From: Bacteroidales bacterium
GTDB taxonomy: Bacteria > Bacteroidota > Bacteroidia > Bacteroidales > F082
DNA: 35,205 nt
Direction: 5' to 3'
Assembly: GCA_015488735.1 (NCBI GenBank)
Contig: WFNG01000028.1
Location: 1 to 35,205 of the forward strand
This document shows positions 9,900-17,156 of this stretch, in pieces (positions within the stretch are counted from its first letter, which is position 1; the number at the start of each line of letters is the position of its first letter). The notes below the pieces were generated by a model. That model searched no databases and was not told the origin of the DNA. It saw only the letters and a list, made by a program, of their open reading frames with translations. The position numbers were made by a program, and so were the translations under genes.

Positions 9900-11093
9900 T
9901 TACAAAGAGGCTTTTATTGCAGCTACCATTTTTTCGGCCCTCGCCATTACTTCTTTCTCCGTCCACGATAATTTGATCAGGCAGGAAATATTTCTCGATA
10001 TAAAATCATCAGATTGAGGAAATGAAGCTGAATTAAGATTCCGGAGGCCTTTTTTCACGAGATCTGAAAGCGGATAAATTGATTTCATGTTTTTTAAATG
10101 ATCCCATTTTCGAATATAATGCCAGTTATTTTCATAATAATTCCAGCAGGAATCAATTCCATTTTTTTCAAATTCCCGGATTGCCTTGTCCGCTGACCGG
10201 GCCGTGGGCATGAAAAAGTTCAAGAAGCTACAACTATCACCTTCCTCGTCGGGCAATCGCCGAAAAGATATTTCAGGAATTGTGCTTAAGGCCTTATGGA
10301 GAATGGCATGATTTCTTTTTTGAATTTCTATAAATTCATTAGTTCGCCTGACCTGTGCCAATCCAACAGCTGCGTTTAACTCAGATATCCTGAAGTTATA
10401 TCCCAGGTTTGGATGTGTTTCCGCACCCCTGTCGTTGCCCACGTGGTCATGACCATGGTCTGTATACCGGTCGGCCATAACAGCATATTTATCATTGTTG
10501 GTAACAACTGCACCGCCTTCTCCACATGTAACCGTTTTTACAAAATCGAAAGAAAAAGCACCGGCATCGCCGATAGTTCCAAGTTTTTTACCCTTGTAAG
10601 AAGCACCGTACGCCTGGCATGCATCTTCCAAAAGGAGTAAATTATGTCGTTTGCAAATATCGAGAAGCGGATCTAAGTCTGCCATGGAGCCACACATGTG
10701 TACCGGCATTATTACTTTCGTCCTTGGTGTTATTGCAGCCTCAACGGCTGCCGGGTCTAAAGTAAGGGTGTCATCAATTTCAACGATTACCGGAACCGCA
10801 CCACTGAGAAGAACGGCTTCAAAACTTGCCACAAAAGTAAAAGTAGGCATTATAACTTCATCCCCGTAGCCAACTCCCATAACTGCTAACGCTACATTAA
10901 GGGATGCTGTTCCGCTGCTGGTAAGCTGAGCATGTTTTACCGGAAGCGTTTTTTCTATTTCCTGTTCTAATTCCCTGGCTTTCCAGTGACCTCTGCGCAT
11001 GGCATCAAACCCGTATCTCATTAATATTCCGGTTTCTAAAACATCGTTTAGCTCTTTGCGCTCTGTGTCTCCAAATAATTCAAATCCTGGCAT
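9900..11093 (-). CDS. kdnA: DegT/DnrJ/EryC1 PLP aminotransferase, 8-amino-3,8-dideoxy-octulosonate aminotransferase (KdnA-like)
   Basis: GTASLNVALAVMGVGYGDEVIMPTFTF, LLEDACQAYGASYKGKKLGTIGDAGAFSFDFVKTVTCGEGG (PLP lysine); upstream in the same cluster as kdsB/kdnB. Confidence 0.88.
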   Translation of the reverse strand: MPGFELFGDTERKELNDVLETGILMRYGFDAMRRGHWKARELEQEIEKTLPVKHAQLTSSGTASLNVALAVMGVGYGDEVIMPTFTFVASFEAVLLSGAVPVIVEIDDTLTLDPAAVEAAITPRTKVIMPVHMCGSMADLDPLLDICKRHNLLLLEDACQAYGASYKGKKLGTIGDAGAFSFDFVKTVTCGEGGAVVTNNDKYAVMADRYTDHGHDHVGNDRGAETHPNLGYNFRISELNAAVGLAQVRRTNEFIEIQKRNHAILHKALSTIPEISFRRLPDEEGDSCSFLNFFMPTARSADKAIREFEKNGIDSCWNYYENNWHYIRKWDHLKNMKSIYPLSDLVKKGLRNLNSASFPQSDDFISRNISCLIKLSWTEKEVMARAEKMVAAIKASL

Positions 11094-11272
11094 TGTTCTT
11101 TTTTACTTTGTAAAATTAATTCATGCTAAAGTAGTAAATAATGGTATTCGGGATACTGTAATTTGAAAGTTTTTCAAAAAGAACAAGGGATATTTTGTGG
11201 TATGTTGAGACGAATAGGTGACGAATGTTTATCAAAAAAGTAAGTCAGGCATGAACATCCTCACATTCAACA

Positions 11273-12457
11273 TTAAAAATCCAAACACCCTCTTTTTATC
11301 GCTTCTTTTCCATATCGTTTCCGGATGTGGTCCATGGCCTGATAAAGATGGGCCAGCTCCGGTTTCTCATCAAAAAGATCCAGCTGTTGGCTGCCGCCTG
11401 TCAGATGACTGAAACGTACGCCGATAAGACGAATGAGCATTCTTCGCTGGTAGAGTCTGTCGAAAAGTTCCAAAGCAGTATTGATTAAAACATGATCGAA
11501 GGCGGTGTAGGGAAGCCGCTTTTGCAGCGTGTGGGTGTCGAAATTGGCATAGCGGATTTTTACGGTAACACAACCGGTGAGTTTTTGCTTTGTCCGTAGC
11601 TCAAAAGTAATTTTCTCTATCATGGAAATAAGCACATTACGTAATTTATGCAAATCAATGGTATCACGTTCAAAAGTGCGTTCTGTACTTATGGATTTCT
11701 GTTCGGAATAGGGGACTACCGGCGCGGGGTCAATGCCGTTGGCTTTCTTCCAGATGACAAGCCCGTTTTTGCCCATTACCTGCACCAGCATTTCAGGCGG
11801 AATCAGGCTCAACGTGTGAATGGTAGAAACGCCCATGGAACGCAGCAAATGATAACTTTTCGTTCCCACCATGGGAATTTTCCGGATGGAGAGTGGAAAC
11901 AAGAAAGGTTTTACTTTTCCGGGAGGGATGTACATCTCACCGTTGGGTTTTGATTCACCCGTGGCTATTTTCGAAATGGTTTTGTTTACTGACAGCCCGA
12001 AAGAGATGGGCAATCCTGATTCTCTGATGATACGTTGCCGCAGCTCGTGTGACCATTTTAAACTTCCGAAAAAGCGATCCATACCAGTGATGTCGAGATA
12101 ATGCTCGTCGATGGAAGCTTTTTCGTAAACGGGTGCACTTTCGGCAATGATATCTGTCACCAACCGGGAATACTTGCTGTATTGCTCCATGTCGCCACGG
12201 ATAAAGATGGCATCTCCACACAGCTGCTTTGCCATACGTACAGGCATGGCCGAATGGACGCCAAACTGTCGGGCTTCGTAACTGCAACTCGCCACCACAC
12301 CGCGATCGGAAAGTCCGCCGATAATTACAGGTTTGTCTTTTAAGGCACTGTTTGTCAGTCGCTCCACCGACACGAAAAAGCTGTCCAAATCCAAATGTAC
12401 AATCGTCCGTTCCCCCATCGCATAAAAATATTTTGTCTGAATACTTGACATTTGCAA
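11273..12457 (-). CDS. dinB: DNA polymerase IV (Y-family); alternative start at 12418 (MGERTIVHLDLDSFF)
   Basis: HLDLDSFFVSVE, SYEARQFGVHSAMP, YEKASIDEHYLDIT, GLSVNKTISKIATGESKPNG. Confidence 0.96.
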   Translation of the reverse strand: MQMSSIQTKYFYAMGERTIVHLDLDSFFVSVERLTNSALKDKPVIIGGLSDRGVVASCSYEARQFGVHSAMPVRMAKQLCGDAIFIRGDMEQYSKYSRLVTDIIAESAPVYEKASIDEHYLDITGMDRFFGSLKWSHELRQRIIRESGLPISFGLSVNKTISKIATGESKPNGEMYIPPGKVKPFLFPLSIRKIPMVGTKSYHLLRSMGVSTIHTLSLIPPEMLVQVMGKNGLVIWKKANGIDPAPVVPYSEQKSISTERTFERDTIDLHKLRNVLISMIEKITFELRTKQKLTGCVTVKIRYANFDTHTLQKRLPYTAFDHVLINTALELFDRLYQRRMLIRLIGVRFSHLTGGSQQLDLFDEKPELAHLYQAMDHIRKRYGKEAIKRGCLDF

Positions 12458-12474
12458 TATTTTGTGTACTTTTG
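12445..12474 (+). promoter_or_regulatory. Bacteroidota-type promoter (TTG-N19-TACTTTTG) reading rightward
   Basis: TTG at 12445-12447 and TACTTTTG at 12467-12474, 19-nt spacing; matches TTG/TAnnTTTG -33/-7 consensus. Confidence 0.6.
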
Positions 12475-12489
12475 ATTAAAATTTAATCA
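12473..12489. promoter_or_regulatory. Perfect 17-nt palindrome TGATTAAA-A-TTTAATCA, candidate repressor operator
   Basis: 8-bp perfect arms, 1-nt centre, overlapping the end of the -7 box between dinB and the S24 regulator. Confidence 0.5.
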
Positions 12490-12534
12490 TTTTTACGACG
12501 GCAATATAATCATTTTGGAAACAAAAACGGAAAA

Positions 12535-12585
12535 GAAACCACGAAGTCCCGCGAAGGACATCACCAAGTCGCACAAAGCAAAAAG
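12535..12585 (+). repeat. ACCACGAAG/CACCAAG repeat, left-type arm L1
   Basis: gaaaccacgaagtcccgcgaaggacatcaccaagtcgcacaaagcaaaaag; same modules recur at 13232 and 13311 and, inverted, at 12781, 13260 and 13360. Confidence 0.85.
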
Positions 12586-12597
12586 CATCCAAACGCT

Positions 12598-12620
12598 CAT
12601 TCGGATTTGCAATCCGAATG
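12598..12620. repeat. REP-like palindrome 1 (CATTCGGATT-TGC-AATCCGAATG)
   Basis: 10-bp perfect stem, 3-nt loop, core GGATTTGCAATCC. Confidence 0.8.
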
Positions 12621-12715
12621 CCACAGCAGCCGGTATTCCTGCAACAGAGACCATGTTAGATGAAAATCATCCTTTGAGAAATTTCCGGCATGCAGTACAA
12701 AGCGAAACCGGTTTT

Positions 12716-12732
12716 GGCGATTACAAATCACC
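12716..12732. repeat. REP-like palindrome 2 (GGCGATT-ACA-AATCACC; minus strand GGTGATTTGTAATCGCC)
   Basis: Same GATTTGNAATC core on the minus strand; one mismatched pair; overlaps a further AACCGG...CCGGTT inverted repeat. Confidence 0.65.
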
Positions 12733-12743
12733 GGTTCTTTTTA

Positions 12744-12766
12744 GGTCGGGATTTGAAATCCCGACC
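12744..12766. repeat. REP-like palindrome 3 (GGTCGGGATTT-G-AAATCCCGACC)
   Basis: 11-bp perfect arms around 1 nt, same GATTTGNAATC core. Confidence 0.8.
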
Positions 12767-12780
12767 AGCATTGGGGAAAA

Positions 12781-12830
12781 ACCTTCGTGTCCCTTCGTGA
12801 AAACCCTTGGTGCCCTTTGTGGTAAAAGAG
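12781..12830 (-). repeat. ACCACGAAGG/CACCAAGG repeat, right-type arm R1
   Basis: accttcgtgtcccttcgtgaaaacccttggtgccctttgtggtaaaagag; 3 differences from R2 (13260-13309). Confidence 0.9.
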
Positions 12831-12852
12831 TAAAAACTTAAAGCAAGCTAAA

Positions 12853-13230
12853 ATGGATGTTTACACTGAAGATATTTTTAAAGAGATTCTGGATTGTTCT
12901 TTTCGGGTACACACAGTATTAGGCCCCGGGTTGCTGGAAAGTGCTTATGAAGAATGTTTGTTTTATGAATTAAAACAGGCAGGCTTGGATGTTGAAAAGC
13001 AAAAGTCTTTACCTCTTATTTATGAAAAAGTAAAATTGGAAGCCGGATACAGGGTCGATTTGATGGTGGAAAGCAGGATAATAGTTGAAATAAAGTCTGT
13101 TGAGACTATGGCCAACATTTACATGGCTCAAATACTAACTTATTTAAGGTTGTCCGGCTGTCGGCTTGGCCTACTAATTAATTTTAACGTAAAACATTTA
13201 AAAGATGGAATCAAACGAGTTATTTTATAA
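12853..13230 (+). CDS. GxxExxY family protein (PD-(D/E)XK nuclease-like fold)
   Basis: GLLESAYEE (GxxExxY motif), YRVDLMVESRIIVEIKSVE (D...ExK), 125 aa; matches known family length and layout. Confidence 0.92.
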   Translation: MDVYTEDIFKEILDCSFRVHTVLGPGLLESAYEECLFYELKQAGLDVEKQKSLPLIYEKVKLEAGYRVDLMVESRIIVEIKSVETMANIYMAQILTYLRLSGCRLGLLINFNVKHLKDGIKRVIL

Positions 13231-13231
13231 T

Positions 13232-13259
13232 GAAACCACCAAGGTGCACAAAAGAAAGT
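13232..13259 (+). repeat. Truncated left-type arm L2
   Basis: gaaaccaccaaggtgcacaaaagaaag, starts 1 nt after the GxxExxY stop codon. Confidence 0.75.
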
Positions 13260-13309
13260 ACCTTCGTGTCCCTTTGTGAAAACCCTTGGTGTCCTTCGTG
13301 GTAAAAGAG
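13260..13309 (-). repeat. Right-type arm R2
   Basis: accttcgtgtccctttgtgaaaacccttggtgtccttcgtggtaaaagag. Confidence 0.9.
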
Positions 13310-13310
13310 G

Positions 13311-13359
13311 GAACCACTAAGTTGCACGAAGTGCATCACCAAGGCACACAAAAGAAAAA
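13311..13359 (+). repeat. Left-type arm L3
   Basis: gaaccactaagttgcacgaagtgcatcaccaaggcacacaaaagaaaaa. Confidence 0.85.
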
Positions 13360-13409
13360 ATCTTCGTGTTCCTTCGTAAGAACCCTTGGTGCCCTTCGTG
13401 GTAAAAAAG
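13360..13409 (-). repeat. Right-type arm R3
   Basis: atcttcgtgttccttcgtaagaacccttggtgcccttcgtggtaaaaaag. Confidence 0.88.
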
Positions 13410-13439
13410 AAAACAAACATCAAAAAATCTAAAATCAAA

Positions 13440-14240
13440 ATGTATTTCAAAGACAACATTAAATTACTCAGAAAGCGCAGAGGCCGCACGCAGGACGAAG
13501 TGGCTTTTGCCCTCGAAATGAAACGTCCCTCGCTGAGTGGCTATGAAAACGGCGTGGCGCAACCCAATCTGAACGCGCTGATGCGCTTCTCGGAATATTA
13601 CGGCGTAGCCATTGACACGCTGGTGAAAGTGGATTTATCCTCCCTTTCAGAAAACCAGCTCTCGCAACTCGAACGTGGTTATGATATTTATGTGAAAGGC
13701 AGTAACCTGCGTGTGCTGGCCACCACGGTGGATCAGGACAACGAAGAAAACATCGAACTGGTAAACGAAAAAGCCAAGGCAGGCTATGCCACCGGTTTTG
13801 CCGATCCTGATTATATTAAGGTGCTGCCTACTTTCAAGCTGCCGTTTCTGTCGAAGCAAAAAAAATACCGTACTTTTCAGGTAAGTGGCGACTCCATGCT
13901 GCCCATTCCTGATGGTTCCTACGTTACCGGCGAGTTTGTGCAGGATTGGAATTATATCCGTAACCACCACGCCTACATCGTGCTGACCAAAGAAGATGGT
14001 ATCGTCTTCAAAGTACTGGAGAGTAAGATAAAAGAAGATGGAAAAATCAAACTGTACTCTTTGAATCCGCTCTATCTCCCTTATGAATTACCTGTTAGCG
14101 AAATCCGGGAAATCTGGAAATTTGTCAATTACATCAGTTCCGAAGTCCCCGAACCCAACAAGGAAAAAGACCGGCTGGCAGAAGAGGTGAAGCAGCTGAA
14201 ACAACAGGTGCAGGCCATCCAGATGAAATTGAATTTATAA
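13440..14240 (+). CDS. XRE-family transcriptional regulator with S24 (LexA/CI-like) domain (likely start 13440, inside ORF 13386..14240)
   Basis: N-terminal HTH (NIKLLRKRRGRTQDEVAFALEMKRPSLSGYENGVAQPN) and S24 part with FQVSGDSMLPIPDGSYV; C-terminal coiled coil. Confidence 0.92.
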   Translation: MYFKDNIKLLRKRRGRTQDEVAFALEMKRPSLSGYENGVAQPNLNALMRFSEYYGVAIDTLVKVDLSSLSENQLSQLERGYDIYVKGSNLRVLATTVDQDNEENIELVNEKAKAGYATGFADPDYIKVLPTFKLPFLSKQKKYRTFQVSGDSMLPIPDGSYVTGEFVQDWNYIRNHHAYIVLTKEDGIVFKVLESKIKEDGKIKLYSLNPLYLPYELPVSEIREIWKFVNYISSEVPEPNKEKDRLAEEVKQLKQQVQAIQMKLNL

Positions 14241-14251
14241 TCATTCATTTC

Positions 14252-14352
14252 ATGTACGCCATTCTCAATATTGAAACCACCGGGCTGACCCTGCCCGGGA
14301 GAAGATAACTGAAATTGCCATCTTTCAGCATAACGGAAAAAAGATTGTTTGA
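14252..14352 (+). pseudogene. Remnant of DnaQ-like DEDDh 3'-5' exonuclease
   Basis: Frame 1 MYAILNIETTGLTLPG then a -1 shifted frame EKITEIAIFQHNGKKIV*; together MYAILNIETTGL.P..EKITEIAIF.H.G.KIV, an ExoI-motif N-terminus with catalytic D changed to N. Confidence 0.75.
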
Positions 14353-14420
14353 CTTCTCCATGTCGAAAATCTCTGTTTTCCACGTTTCATAAAAAAGTTT
14401 AAATTTTTTTTCTTTTTTTC

Positions 14421-14452
14421 TTGACTTGTAATGATTTTTTATTTTACCTTTG
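14421..14452 (+). promoter_or_regulatory. Bacteroidota-type promoter for the RND efflux operon (TTG-N21-TACCTTTG)
   Basis: TTG at 14421-14423 and TACCTTTG at 14445-14452. Confidence 0.6.
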
Positions 14453-14765
14453 CGAGTGAACATTTACTTACAAGATATTTCAGTAAAATGAATATGTAAA
14501 AAACATAACTATTTGTAAATAAGTAATTAATGTGCGTGGTTGAAAAGAAAAATTTATACCTTAAGAAAAACAGGTGGCAGAAGAACACTTCAGAAAGTGT
14601 ACTTGTTCTTGCAGAATTGCCGATAAATTTTGATTGAAAGCATGAAAAATACAGAGCAAAATAAAATGTGTAAGGAATTATTGTAATTTTAAAAACGATA
14701 AATATGAAAGATAAAAACGATAAAATTGATTTATTTAATAAAGTTAAACCAAAGAAGTAGTTGTT

Positions 14766-16070
14766 ATGATGAAGAAGTTATTGATTTTTTTACTGCTGTT
14801 ACCTCTGTTTACGCAAGCGCAAGATAGTTTGCAAATACAGAGACAACAAAGTATCAGGGTGCTTTTCGATTCGTTGAAAACACATCCCCAGACCATAGGC
14901 GATCAACTTAACATGGAGAAGGCGCTGGTAGGTAAACACATGGTTACCGGAATGCTTTATCCAAAGGTTAATGCCTTCGGCAGATACGAATATTCCAATA
15001 CCCCCAACGGAATGTTACCCTTGGCACCCAACAACTTGTTGACCATGGTAAAAGACCAGACTGTTCCCCAGCCTTTCAGTAAAAACATATTCCGGGTTGG
15101 GGTAGGCGTTTCCATGCCTGTTTTTGCCCTGTCTATTTATACCACGGCAGCCAAAGCAAAGGCCATGTATCAATCGGCAGCGGCTAAAGCCGGAATTAAT
15201 CTCCAGGAGAATGAGGCTCTTATCGTGAGTACGAATGCCAACTTGCAATATTTGCATGAATTACTGACAGCACTTGCCGCGAAGAAAGTATCCCTTGCAA
15301 AAACATTGTCTGTTATTAAGATGCAGGTGGAAAACGGCAGAGCTTCAAAGACTGCTTTGTTAAAAATACGGAACGCGATGAATGAAATAAACATTCTGGA
15401 CAATAATATCCGGCAACAGCAGCAAAAAGCATTATCTGCCATTCGTTCACTTACGGGAATCATGCTTCAACAACCTGTAAAAATGATCCAAACCGGAACT
15501 TATCAAAATGGTAGTTTAAAGGTTTTGGAACCTTTGCGCAAAAAGGCTGAAGCTGACAAGCTTGCCTGGCGTGCCGAAAAAGAAAAACTTATTCCAGCCG
15601 TTTATTTCAATGGTAATTATAATCACAGCATTGCTAAAGCCTACAATAACAATCTGAATATCAGCGAAGATTATGGAACCATGGCGCTGACATTGGATAT
15701 CCCGCTTTTTGCCAAGTCGCAGTATGCGGTTATCAAGAAGAGTAAAATTGACTATGAAAGCTCTCTGAATAATTTAAAAAAATTGCATCTTGAACTGGGG
15801 TCACAGGCTCAGGCTTTAGAGAATAATCTGGTATTATTAAATAGTTCTGTAAAACTTTATCAGAATAGTGTTAAAGATAAAAAAGAATTACTCAAAATAG
15901 CCAGGGTTTCCTATTTGTCTCATCGTATGACGGTCGAAGACTATTTGAAATACGAAGATGATTTGGTTTTAGAGAAGTCGCACCTATACAGTGCAATGGC
16001 AAAAAAATGGCAAACGCTTATGCAACTTGCTGTAATATATGGAAATAATATCGAACAAATTGTAAAATAA
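14766..16070 (+). CDS. TolC-family outer membrane efflux protein
   Basis: Signal peptide MMKKLLIFLLLLPLFTQAQ, long coiled-coil helical repeats; first gene of a tripartite efflux operon. Confidence 0.9.
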   Translation: MMKKLLIFLLLLPLFTQAQDSLQIQRQQSIRVLFDSLKTHPQTIGDQLNMEKALVGKHMVTGMLYPKVNAFGRYEYSNTPNGMLPLAPNNLLTMVKDQTVPQPFSKNIFRVGVGVSMPVFALSIYTTAAKAKAMYQSAAAKAGINLQENEALIVSTNANLQYLHELLTALAAKKVSLAKTLSVIKMQVENGRASKTALLKIRNAMNEINILDNNIRQQQQKALSAIRSLTGIMLQQPVKMIQTGTYQNGSLKVLEPLRKKAEADKLAWRAEKEKLIPAVYFNGNYNHSIAKAYNNNLNISEDYGTMALTLDIPLFAKSQYAVIKKSKIDYESSLNNLKKLHLELGSQAQALENNLVLLNSSVKLYQNSVKDKKELLKIARVSYLSHRMTVEDYLKYEDDLVLEKSHLYSAMAKKWQTLMQLAVIYGNNIEQIVK

Positions 16071-16097
16071 ATTACCCGCCAATAAAATTATTTAATC

Positions 16098-17153
16098 ATG
16101 AAAAAATATAAAAAATCGATTATCTGGACTATTGTCATTCTGGTTCTTGTGATAGCAGGTGTCCTGAAAATAAAACATACAAGAGACAAGGATGCAGAAC
16201 TTCCGCCTGCAAAGCAATACGCTATTGTCGTTTCAACAATAAAACCGCAGGAAAAAAACATACAACTGACACTCCCTTATCTTGCATTGACAAAAAATGA
16301 TAAAGATGTTATGCTCGCTTCCCGTATTTCTGCCCGTGTCGACTGGATAAAAGCCAGCGGAAGCCGAATTAATAAAGGTGAAGTGATTGCCAAACTAGAC
16401 AGTACAGGTATTAAATCTGAGATTAATAGTGTGAAGTCTCAGATTATCGCCCAGGAAACATCCTTAAAAAATCTGGAAGCCAGTCATAACCGTACCTTGG
16501 AACTGTTGAATGTTGAAGGTGCTTCTATTGAGCAGTCGCAGGCAGAAGAAAGTAAAATTGCCGGAGTGAAATCCCAGGTTGAGTCTCTTAAGCAAAAGTT
16601 GAATGATTTGAACAATGTGCTGACTTATGCCATAATTAAATCTCCCGTGACCGGGCGTATTTCCAAAACCATGGTGAACAAAGGCGACATGGCCATGCCC
16701 GGACACCCTGTGGTCAGCGTGAGTGCAAACAATGGCTTCTTCTTGTTGCTTCGTGTTCCCACCAATCTCCGGGTTTATGGCATTACGCTTAATGGTAAAA
16801 TTTACGATGCTATTCCGCTGCACAGCACTTTCAACAGTCTTGCTGAATATAAAGTATATGTGGACAATACGGAAATGACTACTGGTAACCGCGTGGAAGT
16901 CAATGTAATTATCTATAAGGGGAATGGTATTGAATTGCCATTTGATGCTATTTTGAACCGAAATGGCAAAAGCTACGTGCTGCTTAGAAAGGGTAACCAG
17001 GCTGTTGCAGAAGAAGTTCACCTGGTGCAGAGTGGCCAGCAGGGCATAGTGGTAAGTAATGTTTCTGTTCTCGGTAAAGAACTTGTTGTAGCGAAACCTG
17101 ATATTTTGCTGAGATTACTCGGGGGTACTTCACTTAAAGTTAAGGAGGACTAA
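16098..17153 (+). CDS. RND efflux periplasmic adaptor subunit (HlyD/MFP family)
   Basis: N-terminal TM, lipoyl-like segment (ISARVDWIKASGSRINKGEVIAKLDS), coiled coil, IKSPVTGRISKTMVNKGDMAMPG. Confidence 0.93.
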   Translation: MKKYKKSIIWTIVILVLVIAGVLKIKHTRDKDAELPPAKQYAIVVSTIKPQEKNIQLTLPYLALTKNDKDVMLASRISARVDWIKASGSRINKGEVIAKLDSTGIKSEINSVKSQIIAQETSLKNLEASHNRTLELLNVEGASIEQSQAEESKIAGVKSQVESLKQKLNDLNNVLTYAIIKSPVTGRISKTMVNKGDMAMPGHPVVSVSANNGFFLLLRVPTNLRVYGITLNGKIYDAIPLHSTFNSLAEYKVYVDNTEMTTGNRVEVNVIIYKGNGIELPFDAILNRNGKSYVLLRKGNQAVAEEVHLVQSGQQGIVVSNVSVLGKELVVAKPDILLRLLGGTSLKVKED

Positions 17154-17156
17154 GCT

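Noticed and set aside
12515-12841. 108-aa plus-strand ORF spanning L1, the REPs and R1
   Set aside because: The translation is just read-through of the repeat arms and palindromes (e.g. PSCPFVKTLGALCGKRVKT); no independent coding signal.
12535-13409. Could the repeated arms be a CRISPR array?
   Set aside because: Arms occur in alternating inverted orientation with irregular spacing and no uniform unique spacers; no cas genes in the window.
13220-13489. 89-aa minus-strand ORF with FVFFFTTKGTKGSYEGTRRFF
   Set aside because: Translated R2/L3/R3 repeat sequence, a familiar spurious ORF type.
14245-14463. 72-aa minus-strand ORF over the DnaQ remnant and efflux promoter
   Set aside because: Antisense to a recognisable pseudogene and to a promoter-like region; low-complexity lysine-rich N-terminus.
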